64,000 nucleotides of DNA from Paracoccaceae bacterium. GTDB lineage: Bacteria > Pseudomonadota > Alphaproteobacteria > Rhodobacterales > Rhodobacteraceae. A model generated the notes under the pieces. It was not told where the DNA came from, made no database searches, and was given only the letters and a program-made list of their open reading frames with translations. The position numbers and the translations under genes were made by a program. Every line of letters starts with the position of its first letter. The stretch's first letter is position 1. Positions 26,537 through 36,411 of this stretch are shown here, one piece after another. The stretch covers positions 2,526,037 through 2,590,036 of the forward strand of contig OY282431.1 in assembly GCA_958296035.1 (NCBI GenBank), written 5' to 3'.

Positions 26537-27835
26537 ATGGATATGTCGATGTCACTCGACCTGCCGGAACATTCAAGACGCGACCTGTTGAAGCTTGCCG
26601 TTCTGACGGCAGCGGGGGGCATGCTGCCGGCCTCGGCCTCCTCCCTGTCAGCTGCGCGGGTGGTCGTTGTCGGCGGTGGATTTGGAGGCGCCACCTGTGC
26701 CCGATACTTGCGCCGTCTGGCACCCGAACTTTCGGTGTTGCTGATCGAGCGCAATCGCCAGTTCGTGACCTGTCCGTTCAGCAATGGCGTGATTTCCGGA
26801 TTGACGGAACTGGACAGCATCACACACGGATTTGATGGTTTGCGTCGCTTTGGTGTGGACGTTGTTCAGGACGAGGTAACTGGCATTGATCCCGGGCAGC
26901 GACAGGTAGCCCTTGCCGGGGGCGACGTCCTGACCTACGACAGACTGGTTCTCTCGCCTGGCATTGCTTTCAAACAGGATGCAATCGACGGCTACGACCA
27001 GGCTGCCATGTCCCGAATGCCACATGCCTGGAAGGCTGGCCCGCAGACCAGTTTGTTGCGGAGCCAACTGGAATCGATGGACGATGGCGGCGTCTTTGTC
27101 ATTGCTGCACCGGCAAATCCATTCCGATGTCCCCCCGGGCCCTACGAGCGCGCCAGCCTGGTCGCTGCATACCTGCAGCGCCACAAACCTCGTTCCAAGG
27201 TTCTCATTCTCGACCAGAAGGACGGCTTTTCAAAGGCTGGCCTGTTTCGCGAAGGATGGGATCGGCTCTATCCAGGAATGATTGAGTGGGTCGGTTTTTC
27301 AGACGGGGGAAATGTCGTTTCGGTTGATCCGAAGCGATTGGTGCTGATTACCGATTTTGAGGAATTCCGGGCCGACGTGGCAAATGTGATACCGCCGCAG
27401 AGTTGTGGCAAGGTCGCACTGGCGGCCGGTCTTGCCGATGACACGGGCTGGTGCGAAGTGAACCACGGCACATTCGAATCATCGGTGGCCCCGAATATCC
27501 ACATTATTGGTGATGCCATCTTCGCCGGTGCAATGCCCAAATCCGGAACGAGTGCCAACAGCCAGGCCAAAGTCTGCGCCCGGGCCGTTGTTGCTCTGCT
27601 TCTGGGCGAGGAACCCGCCGAACCTGCCCTTTTGAACATCTGCTACAGTCTGCTTTCCGAAAGCTACGGCATTTCGACGGCAGCCGTATTTCGAATCGAT
27701 GCAAGCGGCGAGATTGCCACAGTGCCGGATGCGGGTGGACTCAGCCCATCCAATGCCTCCAACGCGTTTCGGCAACTCGAAGCTGAGTATGCACGAGGCT
27801 GGTACGCAAGCATCACCGCTGACATGTACGGCTGA
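26537..27835 (+). CDS. fccB: Flavocytochrome c sulfide dehydrogenase, flavoprotein subunit
   Basis: A 432-residue FAD protein that oxidises sulfide in the periplasm and passes electrons to FccA. A Tat signal ([16 protein letters not shown]) starts about residue 13. The FAD dinucleotide fold is [18 protein letters not shown]. Redox cysteines occur in [13 protein letters not shown] and in [14 protein letters not shown]. The C-terminal FAD-binding part is [20 protein letters not shown]. The ATG at 26537 is chosen so the Tat motif is close to the start. soxX begins 10 bp later. Confidence 0.92.
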   Translation: MDMSMSLDLPEHSRRDLLKLAVLTAAGGMLPASASSLSAARVVVVGGGFGGATCARYLRRLAPELSVLLIERNRQFVTCPFSNGVISGLTELDSITHGFDGLRRFGVDVVQDEVTGIDPGQRQVALAGGDVLTYDRLVLSPGIAFKQDAIDGYDQAAMSRMPHAWKAGPQTSLLRSQLESMDDGGVFVIAAPANPFRCPPGPYERASLVAAYLQRHKPRSKVLILDQKDGFSKAGLFREGWDRLYPGMIEWVGFSDGGNVVSVDPKRLVLITDFEEFRADVANVIPPQSCGKVALAAGLADDTGWCEVNHGTFESSVAPNIHIIGDAIFAGAMPKSGTSANSQAKVCARAVVALLLGEEPAEPALLNICYSLLSESYGISTAAVFRIDASGEIATVPDAGGLSPSNASNAFRQLEAEYARGWYASITADMYG

Positions 27836-27845
27836 TCCGATCAGC

Positions 27846-28331
27846 ATGTTGCCAGATCAACGGCTCGCCGTACTTGCTTTGGGACTCTCCAGTGCCATAG
27901 CAGTCGGCATCGGTACCGGTGTTCCCGCCGAGACGTCGGGCAAGCACTTGATCGAAGACTCTCCAATCGATCGTTCAATGACCAATGAACCGGGAAACCC
28001 CGAAAAAGGAAAACAACTCGTTCGCGACACCAGCCGGGCGACCTGTCTGATCTGTCATTCACTGCCGATTGCCGATGAACCGGATCCAGGAAACATCGGT
28101 CCACCACTGGCCGGCGTGGCTGACAGGTATTCCGAGGGCGAACTGCGGTTGCGCCTGGTCAACCCGAAGGCACTCAATCCCGAAACAATTATGCCCTCGT
28201 ATTTCCAGTCGACAGGGTTTTCCCGGGTGGCGGAGGAATATCGGGACCAATCCATTTACTCTGCCCAGGAGATCGAAGACGTCATTTCCTACCTGCTCAC
28301 GCTTTCCGACCGAGAACACGTGGCCGAGTAA
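27846..28331 (+). CDS. soxX: SoxX, monoheme cytochrome c of the SoxAX complex
   Basis: A 161-residue periplasmic cytochrome. After a signal peptide, the haem site is CLICHSLPI (about residue 66). Then come the SoxX hallmark strings GNIGPPLAGVADRYSEGELR and NPKALNPETIMPSYFQSTGF, and the C-terminal EIEDVISYLLTL. The ATG at 27846 lies 10 bp after fccB, so it closes the fcc operon. It would pair with SoxA (3962-4753), now separated by the island. A longer frame upstream would overlap fccB and is rejected. Confidence 0.92.
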   Translation: MLPDQRLAVLALGLSSAIAVGIGTGVPAETSGKHLIEDSPIDRSMTNEPGNPEKGKQLVRDTSRATCLICHSLPIADEPDPGNIGPPLAGVADRYSEGELRLRLVNPKALNPETIMPSYFQSTGFSRVAEEYRDQSIYSAQEIEDVISYLLTLSDREHVAE

Positions 28332-28738
28332 TCCGTTCCGGTCTCGGCGGCGGGAACAGTCGGCTGAAGTTTTGCCCGCAGTAGCAATTCATGTGTCCGC
28401 CCTGTCGGGCCACGATTCATAAGGGCCAATTGTCAGTTGCCGGTGGGGGCACAATGCAGAGTCTTGGTGGATGGCATTGTCAATTATCGTCACTCCGGTG
28501 GGGAGACTGGAATTTCAATCAGTTCGGTTCCGCTGCTTTCTTCGCATGTAGTCATCTTCAGATGGCTTCGACACGTCTTTGGTGCTTAGGACCCTAAAGT
28601 CTGGAATATTTTGATGGCGATGGATTTGTCCACATATATTGGGGGTCTGAACAGACAGAAGCAGTTCGCCTAGCAGACCAACACGACACAGAAACGGACG
28701 ATTCACTACTTTGGCGTCGCAAAACTGCCTGCTGGCTG
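28332..28738. other. Intergenic stretch after soxX
   Basis: No gene supported. It leads into the nuclease/helicase fragment; parts of that lost gene may extend into it but I cannot follow them. Confidence 0.4.
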
Positions 28739-29161
28739 ATGCCGCACAATTGGCCATACAGGAAGTTTCCGTCCAAGTGCTTCGGGCAGGTCGAGCTCTA
28801 TGGGGACTGGGCCAGACGGCAGGACCGGGATCGCACCGGCAGCGGAATTGATCTCGTGGCGACGCGGCATGATGGCGGTCTGGCGGCCATCCGGTGCAAG
28901 TTTTTCGAAGCCACCAGAAAGATCATGAAGGGGGATATCGACAGCTTCTTCTCGGCATCGGGGAAGCCCGAAACTTGCGAGCGTATGGTTGTCGAAACAA
29001 CAAATGTACCCTGGAGCCAGCCAGCCGAGACGATGCTTCACGGCCAATTGATTCCAACCATCCGCATCGGCCTTGTCAACGCTCATATGAGGCTCCTGTC
29101 AACGCAAGAGTGGCTTGGTTGTGGGTTACACCCGCATGATGCATCCTCTCCTGGCAGTTGA
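28739..29161 (+). pseudogene. N-terminal fragment of an Mrr-like restriction nuclease/helicase (type ISP-like)
   Basis: About 120 residues resemble the N-terminal Mrr-type nuclease domain of large restriction helicases: GSGIDLVATRHDGGLAAIRC-K, then GDIDSFFSASGKPE, ERMVVETTN, WSQPAETMLHGQLIPTIRI. In the family this is followed by a long helicase and methylase, all absent here. The IDLV...IRCK string is the D...(Q/R)xK nuclease core. It is a leftover of a lost restriction gene. Confidence 0.72.
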
Positions 29162-29477
29162 ACGGCGTCCAGCTATGGTCGCGGCAGGAATGTCGGGTCG
29201 GAACGTCATGATTTCTGTGCACCTCAACGGGGCAACGATACTCTTATCCGGTCCGCAAATATCTAAAACGGGGGCTGAAGGTCCCGACGCCTACCCGGCG
29301 CAAGCGCACCAAGCCGCGGCATCTTGACCGACGAGCTCTGAGGCCAGTCCGGCCTGACGCCGTCGCACAGACCCGCCACAGGGTCGGTCACGTCGGGACA
29401 CTTTCGTCCCCTTGCGCGAAGCCCTATTTGGCTTTGAGCCAACATAGGCATTGTATTGTGGCTCGCTCTCAAAGAAT
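29162..29477. other. Intergenic stretch upstream of hipBA
   Basis: No gene recognised; some IS-like basic reading frames occur but with no firm family match. Confidence 0.35.
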
Positions 29478-29526
29478 TGTTCTATAAACAAATCATATAT
29501 ACATGTTAAGCTCGCTTTATAGAACA
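29478..29526. promoter_or_regulatory. Probable HipB operator pair upstream of hipBA
   Basis: TGTTCTATAAA at 29478-29488 and its exact reverse complement TTTATAGAACA at 29516-29526 are spaced 27 bp apart, about 90 bp before hipB, in an AT-rich patch containing TATATA. Two inverted sites around a promoter are how HipB-type antitoxins repress their own operon. Confidence 0.65.
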
Positions 29527-29617
29527 TACGCTTTCCAGCTTACTTGAAGTCTGCTAGAATGATTCAAAATTGAGACGTGGTCTCTCATCATAATCCATTT
29601 ATGGAGCTAACAGAGCA

Positions 29618-29956
29618 ATGGCGAAGCCCGCACACAGAAGCTATTCCCGCTATGCTCGCGAAGCCGCAGAGCTTCTCGGGCTGATGATCCGCAACGCACG
29701 CATCGAACGCGGCATCACAGTGGCCGATGTTGCCGAACGCGCCGGGACTTCGCGCGGCCTCGTGCACCGCATCGAGAAAGGCGCAATGGGCTCCTCCATC
29801 GGTGCGGCCTTCGAGGTGGCCGCCATTGTCGGACTGCGCCTGTTCGAAGCCGAACCGACAACGCTGACGCGCCATCTGTCGATGCAACGCGACAAGCTCA
29901 CCCTGCTGCCGAAATCCGTCCGCACAGGAACGAAGAAGGTGAAAGATGACTTCTGA
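29618..29956 (+). CDS. hipB: HipB-like antitoxin, XRE-family DNA-binding protein
   Basis: A 112-residue protein with a helix-turn-helix at about residues 22-70 (LGLMIRNARIERGITVADVA, AGTSRGLVHRIEKGAMG). Its gene overlaps hipA by 11 bases. As antitoxin it should bind HipA and repress the operon through the inverted sites just upstream. The C-terminal tail past residue 85 is longer than the bare domain. Confidence 0.87.
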   Translation: MAKPAHRSYSRYAREAAELLGLMIRNARIERGITVADVAERAGTSRGLVHRIEKGAMGSSIGAAFEVAAIVGLRLFEAEPTTLTRHLSMQRDKLTLLPKSVRTGTKKVKDDF

Positions 29957-31226
29957 TCGCGGCGACACGAAAGCGCCGGAGGAGGCCTATGTCTGGATAT
30001 GGCTGCCCGGCGAGACGGCACCGGTCGTCGCCGGTCGAATCGCGCCTGACGGCAAGCGGCTGATCTTCAACTACGGTCAGAGCTATCTGAACCGGAATGA
30101 CCGCATTCCAATCTACGAGCCGGAGTTGCCGTTGCGCAGCGGAGCGATCGCTCCAGAAGCCGGGCTGAGCATGGCGGGATGCCTGCGCGACGCCTCGCCC
30201 GATGCGTGGGGCCGTCGCGTTATCCTGAACCGGACCTTCGGACACAAGGGCAAGGATGTCCACACCGCTGCGCTCGACGAGCTAATCTATCTGCTACAGT
30301 CTGGCTCCGACCGAATCGGTGCACTGGACTTCCAGCACTCCCCCTCCGAGTACGTGCCGCGCGCCGTTCAAGCCGCGACGCTCGAGGAACTGCTAAGCGC
30401 CGCCGAGAAAGTCGAGAATGGCGTGCTGCTGACACCCGATCTCGATCAGGCGCTGTACCACGGCACGTCCGTCGGCGGCGCGCGCCCGAAGGCGATGATC
30501 CAGGACGACGACACAAAGCTGATCGCCAAGTTCTCGTCCTCGACCGACACCTACAACGTGGTGAAGGCGGAATATGTCGCCATGCGCCTTGCTGCCAGGG
30601 CGGGGCTCAACGTCGCCCCCGTGCGTCTTGCGCAAGTTGCCGGCCAGGACGTGCTGCTGGTCGAGCGTTTCGACCGCGCAAAGACGAAAGACGACTGGAC
30701 GCGCAAGGCGATGGTCTCGGCGCTGACGCTGTTTGGTCTTGATGAAATGATGGCGCGTTACGCCAGCTATGAAGTCCTCGCGGAAATCATTCGGTATCGC
30801 TTCACCACGCCGAAGGCGACGTTGCACGAGCTGTACGGACGGCTCGTGTTCAACATCCTGTGCGGCAACACCGACGATCACGCCCGCAACCATGCGGGCT
30901 TCTGGGATGGCGAACACCTGACCCTGACGCCTGCCTATGACATCTGCCCGCAAAGCCGTTCCGGCAATGTGGCCAGCCAGGCGATGCTGATCGTCGGAGG
31001 CAATCGGACGAGCACACTTGCGACCTGTCTGGAGGCCGCGCCCAATTTCCAGCTCGACGAGAAGGCGGCGAAGGACATCATCGCCCGCCAGATCGACACC
31101 ATCCGGAATGCATGGGACGACATCTGCGAGGAAGCCGCACTGACCGAAGTCGAACGCAACCTGTTCGGCCAGCGCATCTTTCTGAATGACTTTATCTTCG
31201 AAGGTACGGCGGAGGGCCTGTGGTGA
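29946..31226 (+). CDS. hipA: HipA-like serine/threonine kinase toxin
   Basis: A 426-residue HipA-family kinase. The N-terminal domain contains GLSMAGCLRDASPDAWGRR. The ATP-binding and autophosphorylation loop is GTSVGGARPKA (about 174-184). The catalytic motif is CGNTDDHARNHAGFW (about 305-319) and the metal-binding Asp is in AYDICP. All key residues are present, so it looks functional. Such toxins phosphorylate translation factors or aminoacyl-tRNA synthetases and cause persistence; the target here is unknown. Confidence 0.9.
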   Translation: MTSDRGDTKAPEEAYVWIWLPGETAPVVAGRIAPDGKRLIFNYGQSYLNRNDRIPIYEPELPLRSGAIAPEAGLSMAGCLRDASPDAWGRRVILNRTFGHKGKDVHTAALDELIYLLQSGSDRIGALDFQHSPSEYVPRAVQAATLEELLSAAEKVENGVLLTPDLDQALYHGTSVGGARPKAMIQDDDTKLIAKFSSSTDTYNVVKAEYVAMRLAARAGLNVAPVRLAQVAGQDVLLVERFDRAKTKDDWTRKAMVSALTLFGLDEMMARYASYEVLAEIIRYRFTTPKATLHELYGRLVFNILCGNTDDHARNHAGFWDGEHLTLTPAYDICPQSRSGNVASQAMLIVGGNRTSTLATCLEAAPNFQLDEKAAKDIIARQIDTIRNAWDDICEEAALTEVERNLFGQRIFLNDFIFEGTAEGLW

Positions 31227-31238
31227 TGGAGACCCTCT

Positions 31239-31740
31239 CGTGGCAATAGTGGAACCGGAAACGATGGAGCTCAATCATCCCGAATGGGCCGAGTTCCGAA
31301 AGAAGTACGGTCTCGGTCCGCTTGGCATGCTGAACAGAAGCATCAGTCTCTCTACCAGACGTTTCTGCCCGGCATCAGAAATGTGACGCTGCGCATGCGT
31401 GGCTGTGCAGGACCTATGCACAACGGATTCGAAGCACCAATCCGGCGAGTCCGGCGTTGCAGGCATCAAGTGGGCGCAGAGAACACTCGACGCGAACGGA
31501 ACAGGCTAAATCGACTTCGCGACAGCTGCAGAGCCTGGCAGCGAGATCTACTACCGCTAGCAAACTTGGGGCGTATACGGGCTGGCCTGCCACAGCCTAC
31601 AATCGGAGATCGGAATTCTTGCCGTTACGCGGGAGCACGGGATACCGCTACCCACCGCCGAGATCGGTAATCCCCTACCAGCCAGGATCGTGGGTCCGTT
31701 GGCTGGCCGTTCCCCGTGTTGTCTATGAGGAAGGATTATG
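31239..31740 (+). pseudogene. Frameshifted remnant of an unidentified gene
   Basis: Protein-like strings occur in succession in different frames. First is VEPETMELNHPEWAEFRKKY...GPLGM, then QSLYQTFLPGIRNVTLRMR, then YAQRIRSTNP. The last frame, with internal stops, carries SGVAGIKWAQRTLDANGTG, IDFATAAEPGSEIYY, WGVYGLACHSLQSEIGILAV and EHGIPLPTAEIG. The order and spacing suggest one protein disrupted by several indels and stops. The LLPGI-NVTLRMR style is familiar from large uncharacterised proteins near defence loci, but I cannot name the family. Confidence 0.5.
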
Positions 31741-31918
31741 GCGCTGGTCGCGGGAGTCGCGACATTCCGCCGCCGTTAACAGTCGATTTCTCCTTGGTCA
31801 CATTGCATGCGGTATCGCCCATATGTAGTCCGGCCAACAGTCGAAACTGATCGCCAGCGGATGCGGCTACGACCTCGTGTTCAAACGCGCATGCTCTGCG
31901 AGTAGAATCGCGATTTAG

Positions 31919-32348
31919 CTGCGCTTGAGGTTGCAGTACAATCGGGAATCCGCGTCATCCAGGGTGACTGTGTTCGCGAGATGCGTTCCATGTCGAACAC
32001 CACCACCGGAGGGCGATGGCAGATAGCCATGCAAAGTCGTCACCCAACGGAGAACCTGTTCGATAGTCTTTCCGCGATTACCGAAGCGAAGTTCCTCAAC
32101 GATCTCGTCAAGATTTTCCCCCGAACGGTTCCAGAGTCGGTAGGGCATCCATGAAATGCTGTGGATACGGTTTCGAGCAACCAAAAGACCTCTTGAACTG
32201 CTTGTCTTGGCCGACCTTCAGCCAGGAGGAGGTCCGCCTGTCGAATTGTCAATGATCCGAATGCATGGTTTGATCGACCCGAGGACGTTGTGGCTGCTAT
32301 CCGCCGGATCGTCCATGTCAGTGTCGAAACGATGTCGATCGCCGACAA
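31919..32348 (-). pseudogene. Frameshifted C-terminal remnant of an unidentified protein
   Basis: On the minus strand, one frame carries LLLAEGRPRQAVQEVFWLLE and TVSTAFHGCPTDSGTVRGK. A second carries LRFGNRGKTIEQVLRWVTTL, HGYLPSPSGGGVRHG and SRLYCNLKRS. Joined across a frameshift near 32090-32130 they look like the C-terminal domain of one protein. Function unknown. It faces the remnant at 31239-31740, so both may be relics of one accessory locus. Confidence 0.5.
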
Positions 32349-32570
32349 CCTGCCTGCAACGCAACAAACCCCAGGTCAGGACTGAAAGGCGAGTGTCGCC
32401 AGGCTAACAGTTCCCGGCCCGCACGCTGCGTGCATCGACAGTCTATCCTTGCCAATGCTGCTGTCGTCCGTTAGAGGGCACGCTTGTGAACAGTTCCTGG
32501 CCTGCCGTACACACGGCAAGTCCTGTCTCAGTCGTGAATCCATCCGCCTGTTGAATTGAGGAGCCAATTG

Positions 32571-32954
32571 ATGACGCCTCATCAACCTGATCGGCCGCTC
32601 TCCCCACACGTAACGGTATATCGCTGGCCCCTGAATGCACTCATGTCGATTGCCCACCGGATTTCTGGTGTCGGCCTGTGCCTGGGAGCCGTGGTTGTCG
32701 TGTGGTGGCTTATCGCTGCCGCAGTTTCTGATCAATATTTCCGTCTGGTAAACAGCATAATCACGTCACCACTAGGTGACCTGGTCATGTTGTGCCTGAT
32801 GATTGCTCTGTGGTACCACTTTTGCAACGGCATCAGGCACCTGATTTGGGATACAGGAGCCGCTCTCGAAGACAAATCGACCCGACTCACAGCGTGGCTC
32901 GGTCTGGGTGGTGCCGTCCTATTGTCGGCGCTGACAATTCTGATCATTTGCTAG
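32571..32954 (+). CDS. sdhC: Succinate dehydrogenase cytochrome b556 subunit
   Basis: A 127-residue membrane subunit of complex II. It opens with RPLSPHVTVYRWPLNALMSIAHRISG, the SdhC signature; the family's haem ligand falls in HFCNGIRHLIWD. Three transmembrane helices are apparent. The ATG at 32571 is preceded by GAGGAG at good spacing. First gene of sdhCDA-x-B. Confidence 0.93.
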   Translation: MTPHQPDRPLSPHVTVYRWPLNALMSIAHRISGVGLCLGAVVVVWWLIAAAVSDQYFRLVNSIITSPLGDLVMLCLMIALWYHFCNGIRHLIWDTGAALEDKSTRLTAWLGLGGAVLLSALTILIIC

Positions 32955-32967
32955 GGTTGGTGGCAGC

Positions 32968-33354
32968 ATGACATTCAGGACAAGTTTCGCCCGGGCTGCC
33001 GGGCTCGGCTCTGCCAAGGAAGGTACGCATCATTGGTGGGGACAACGGCTCACGTCCCTGGCCCTGATTCCGTTGACTCCGTTGTTTGTGTTCCAATTCG
33101 GATGCCTTCTTGGCGAGTCTCGACAATCCGTTATGGAGACATTGTCGGGCTTTCCAAATTCTCTTCTTGTTATTCTGTTCCTTGTTGTCGGCTTTCAACA
33201 TCTGCGCCAGGGACTCCAGGTCGTGATCGAGGACTACGTTCACGCCCGCCCAGCCACTGTAACAATGCTGGTATTGAACAACCTGCTGTGCTGGGGCTTC
33301 ATGATCGCCGGAATCTGGGCGGTTGTGTCGATAGCGCTGCACGCAACAGGCTGA
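32968..33354 (+). CDS. sdhD: Succinate dehydrogenase hydrophobic membrane anchor
   Basis: A 128-residue protein with three membrane helices, beginning with a GSAKEGTHHWWGQRLTSLAL segment typical of alphaproteobacterial SdhD. The haem/quinone region HLRQGLQVVIEDYVH follows the second helix. It lies 13 bp after sdhC and 12 bp before sdhA, with the sdhA ribosome site just after its stop. Confidence 0.92.
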   Translation: MTFRTSFARAAGLGSAKEGTHHWWGQRLTSLALIPLTPLFVFQFGCLLGESRQSVMETLSGFPNSLLVILFLVVGFQHLRQGLQVVIEDYVHARPATVTMLVLNNLLCWGFMIAGIWAVVSIALHATG

Positions 33355-33366
33355 AGGAGGTTTGCA

Positions 33367-35172
33367 GTGGCTGCCTATGATTTGATCAGGCATGATTACG
33401 ACGTCGCCGTTGTCGGGGCTGGTGGAGCCGGTCTGCGGGCAACCCTCGGCATGGCCGAGCAGGGTTTGAGAACGGCATGCATCACCAAGGTGTTTCCTAC
33501 CCGTTCACATACCGTTGCCGCCCAGGGAGGCATTGCCGCATCGCTTGGCAACATGGGTCCAGATAATTGGCACTGGCACCTCTATGACACCGTCAAGGGC
33601 TCGGACTGGCTTGGTGATGTCGATGCGATGGAATACCTGGTTCGGCACGCGCCAGAGGCAATTTACGAACTGGAGCATTACGGTGTACCCTTCAGCCGCA
33701 ACGAGCAGGGAAGGATCTACCAGCGACCGTTTGGGGGTCACACGACCGAATTTGGAGAAGGCCCTCCGGTCCAGCGGACCTGCGCTGCCGCTGACCGTAC
33801 CGGCCACGCCATTTTGCACACGCTTTACGGGCAGTCCCTGAAGCAGAAGGCAGAATTCTATATCGAGTACTTTGCGATAGACCTGGTAATGTCCGAGGAT
33901 GGTGTTTGCCAAGGATTGCTTGCCTGGAATCTCGACGACGGTACGCTTCATCTGTTCAATACAAGCATGGTCGTGCTCGCCACCGGAGGATATGGAAGAG
34001 CCTACTTTTCGGCTACGTCAGCCCATACCTGCACGGGTGATGGCAACGGCATGGTTGCCAGGGCCGGTCTGCCGTTGCAAGATATGGAATTCGTTCAATT
34101 CCACCCGACGGGTATCTACGGGGCCGGTGTATTGATTACAGAGGGTGCCCGCGGGGAAGGCGGATATCTCACCAATTCTGAAGGCGAACGGTTCATGGAG
34201 CGTTATGCGCCGACCTACAAGGATCTTGCCAGCCGCGATGTTGTGTCGCGTTGCATGACCCTCGAGATACGCGAAGGACGGGGCGTAGGACCGGAACGAG
34301 ACCACATCTATCTGCATCTCAACCACTTGCCACCCGAGATTCTTGCTGAGCGGCTGCCCGGAATTTCGGAATCCGCCAAAGTGTTTGCCGGTGTTGACGT
34401 AACACGTGATCCGATCCCGGTTTTGCCGACCGTTCACTATAATATGGGCGGAATCCCGACCAATTACTGGGGCGAGGTCATCAATCCTTCTGACGATGAC
34501 CCAGATGCCATACAGCCCGGCCTGATGGCTGTCGGAGAGGCTGCCTCGGCCTCGGTGCATGGTGCCAATCGGCTCGGCTCAAATTCGCTGACCGATCTCG
34601 TGGTGCTTGGCCGAGCTGCTGCCATTCGCGCTGGCCAGACAGTTGCCCCCGGCCAGAATAGGCCCGAACCCGACGAAGCATCTGTTGCGGCAGCACTCGA
34701 CCGATTCGACCGCATTCGCCACGCCGAAGGCGAACTCCCGACAGCCGAGTTGCGCCTCTCGATGCAGAAGGCAATGCAGCGGGATGCTGCCGTATTCCGC
34801 AGCAGCGAAACACTGGGCAACGGTGCTCGCGAGATCTGCTCCCTGGCCGGCAGGTTCGAGGACATAAGGGTAACCGACAGATCCATGATCTGGAATTCGG
34901 ACCTCATGGAAACGCTCGAACTCGACAATTTGCTTGCATGCGCGGTGACAACGGTAGTCTCCGCCGAGGCACGAACCGAAAGCCGTGGTGCCCACGCCCA
35001 CGAGGATCATCCCGACAGGGACGATTCAAGCTGGCGCGTTCACAGTCTGGCGTGGGCAAATGGCGGAGATTTCCGGCTTGATTATCGCCCGGTCCATGCC
35101 GAACCTCTGACTCCACCGGAAGAAGGTGGCATCAATCCGGCGATCATTGCCCCCAAGGCACGCGTCTACTGA
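33367..35172 (+). CDS. sdhA: Succinate dehydrogenase flavoprotein subunit
   Basis: A 601-residue catalytic subunit that oxidises succinate to fumarate. The FAD fold is [20 protein letters not shown]. The covalent FAD histidine is in [16 protein letters not shown], and active-site residues lie in [20 protein letters not shown]. The start is GTG at 33367 with GAAGGAGG upstream. Its TGA overlaps the ATG of the next small gene. Full length and intact. Confidence 0.96.
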   Translation: MAAYDLIRHDYDVAVVGAGGAGLRATLGMAEQGLRTACITKVFPTRSHTVAAQGGIAASLGNMGPDNWHWHLYDTVKGSDWLGDVDAMEYLVRHAPEAIYELEHYGVPFSRNEQGRIYQRPFGGHTTEFGEGPPVQRTCAAADRTGHAILHTLYGQSLKQKAEFYIEYFAIDLVMSEDGVCQGLLAWNLDDGTLHLFNTSMVVLATGGYGRAYFSATSAHTCTGDGNGMVARAGLPLQDMEFVQFHPTGIYGAGVLITEGARGEGGYLTNSEGERFMERYAPTYKDLASRDVVSRCMTLEIREGRGVGPERDHIYLHLNHLPPEILAERLPGISESAKVFAGVDVTRDPIPVLPTVHYNMGGIPTNYWGEVINPSDDDPDAIQPGLMAVGEAASASVHGANRLGSNSLTDLVVLGRAAAIRAGQTVAPGQNRPEPDEASVAAALDRFDRIRHAEGELPTAELRLSMQKAMQRDAAVFRSSETLGNGAREICSLAGRFEDIRVTDRSMIWNSDLMETLELDNLLACAVTTVVSAEARTESRGAHAHEDHPDRDDSSWRVHSLAWANGGDFRLDYRPVHAEPLTPPEEGGINPAIIAPKARVY

Positions 35173-35519
35173 TGACTCGCGGGAAGAAATTGGTGCTGGG
35201 GTTGTTGACGGCAAGTTCAGTGACGGCATGTGCGGCTCCGGGCCAACACGCAGGGTCTGCCGGAGGCCAGTGCAGCACAGCAGGATACGAAACATCAACC
35301 TCCGGTAGCATAGGCGCTGGCTACAACACCGAAAGGGGACAGATCAGTACTTTCGGGATAGGCATACATCTGAGGCCTCGCCGCTCGACGGCAGGTGATT
35401 GCGTTGTCGCAAACAACTCGACGCCGCGGGTTGGCGTGTCGCTCGACGGCAGGTCCGAAAATGCCAGCGATTCCACCGGCGGCTTGATTTCACAAGTCGG
35501 CGTTACACTCTCCGGCTAA
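35172..35519 (+). CDS. Small putative lipoprotein between sdhA and sdhB
   Basis: A 115-residue protein beginning with a signal peptide and lipobox-like [14 protein letters not shown] (Cys about residue 20). The mature part is rich in Gly, Ser and Thr and has repeating [20 protein letters not shown]- and [10 protein letters not shown]-like strands, as in small beta-rich surface proteins. It overlaps the sdhA stop by one base and ends 16 bp before sdhB, so it is co-transcribed. Function unknown; hypothetical genes at this place occur in some alphaproteobacteria. Confidence 0.75.
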   Translation: MTRGKKLVLGLLTASSVTACAAPGQHAGSAGGQCSTAGYETSTSGSIGAGYNTERGQISTFGIGIHLRPRRSTAGDCVVANNSTPRVGVSLDGRSENASDSTGGLISQVGVTLSG

Positions 35520-35535
35520 ACAGAAAGCACCCACG

Positions 35536-36315
35536 ATGGTTGAATTTGCGCTTCCAAAGAACTCGAGAGTCACGGTCGGCCATACCTGGCCAAGCCCCAC
35601 TTCGGGCAAGCAGTTGCAACAATTCAAGATTTACCGCTGGAACCCGGAAGACCGCGAGCAGCCGAGGATTGACACTTACAATATAGACCTGGCCGAATGC
35701 GGGCCGATGATCCTGGATGCCATCATCAAGATCAAGAACGAGGTCGACCCCACACTTACCTTCAGGCGCTCATGCCGTGAAGGAATTTGTGGTTCCTGCG
35801 CCATGAATATCAATGGTGAGAACACGCTCGCCTGCACGCGGGGAATTGACGCCGGAAAGCGTGCCATTCGCATCTATCCTCTTCCTCACATGTCTGTTGT
35901 AAAGGACCTGGTTCCGGACCTGACCCATTTCTACGCCCAGCACGAAGCGGTAATGCCCTGGCTCGAAACCCGATCCAATACACCTGGTGATGAATGGAAA
36001 CAGTCGATCGATGATCGACGCAAACTGGACGGACTTTACGAATGCGTGCTGTGTGCCTGCTGTTCAACTTCCTGTCCAAGCTACTGGTGGAACAGCGACC
36101 GATACCTGGGGCCGGCTGCCCTGCTTCACTCTTATAGATGGTTGATCGACAGCCGGGACGAAGCAACAGGCGACAGGCTGGATGAGATTGAAGACCCATT
36201 CAAGCTGTATCGCTGCCATACGATCATGAACTGTGCAAAAGCCTGTCCCAAGGGGCTGAATCCCGCCAAGGCCATTGCCGAAATCAAGAAGCTTCTTGTT
36301 GCCAGAACAATGTGA
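35536..36315 (+). CDS. sdhB: Succinate dehydrogenase iron-sulfur subunit
   Basis: A 259-residue subunit that relays electrons from SdhA to quinone. The [2Fe-2S] site is [21 protein letters not shown]-type (about residues 79-99). The [4Fe-4S] and [3Fe-4S] ligands are in [16 protein letters not shown] and [17 protein letters not shown]. Normal length; last gene of the sdh operon. Confidence 0.95.
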   Translation: MVEFALPKNSRVTVGHTWPSPTSGKQLQQFKIYRWNPEDREQPRIDTYNIDLAECGPMILDAIIKIKNEVDPTLTFRRSCREGICGSCAMNINGENTLACTRGIDAGKRAIRIYPLPHMSVVKDLVPDLTHFYAQHEAVMPWLETRSNTPGDEWKQSIDDRRKLDGLYECVLCACCSTSCPSYWWNSDRYLGPAALLHSYRWLIDSRDEATGDRLDEIEDPFKLYRCHTIMNCAKACPKGLNPAKAIAEIKKLLVARTM

Positions 36316-36411
36316 TCCCTCGTTCGTCCGGCGGACCCTGACATTCTGCCGGACAGACATTGTCACTGCACCGCCATTGCGAAGCCGAAGGCCAGGAAAC
36401 CGCGCACGAGA

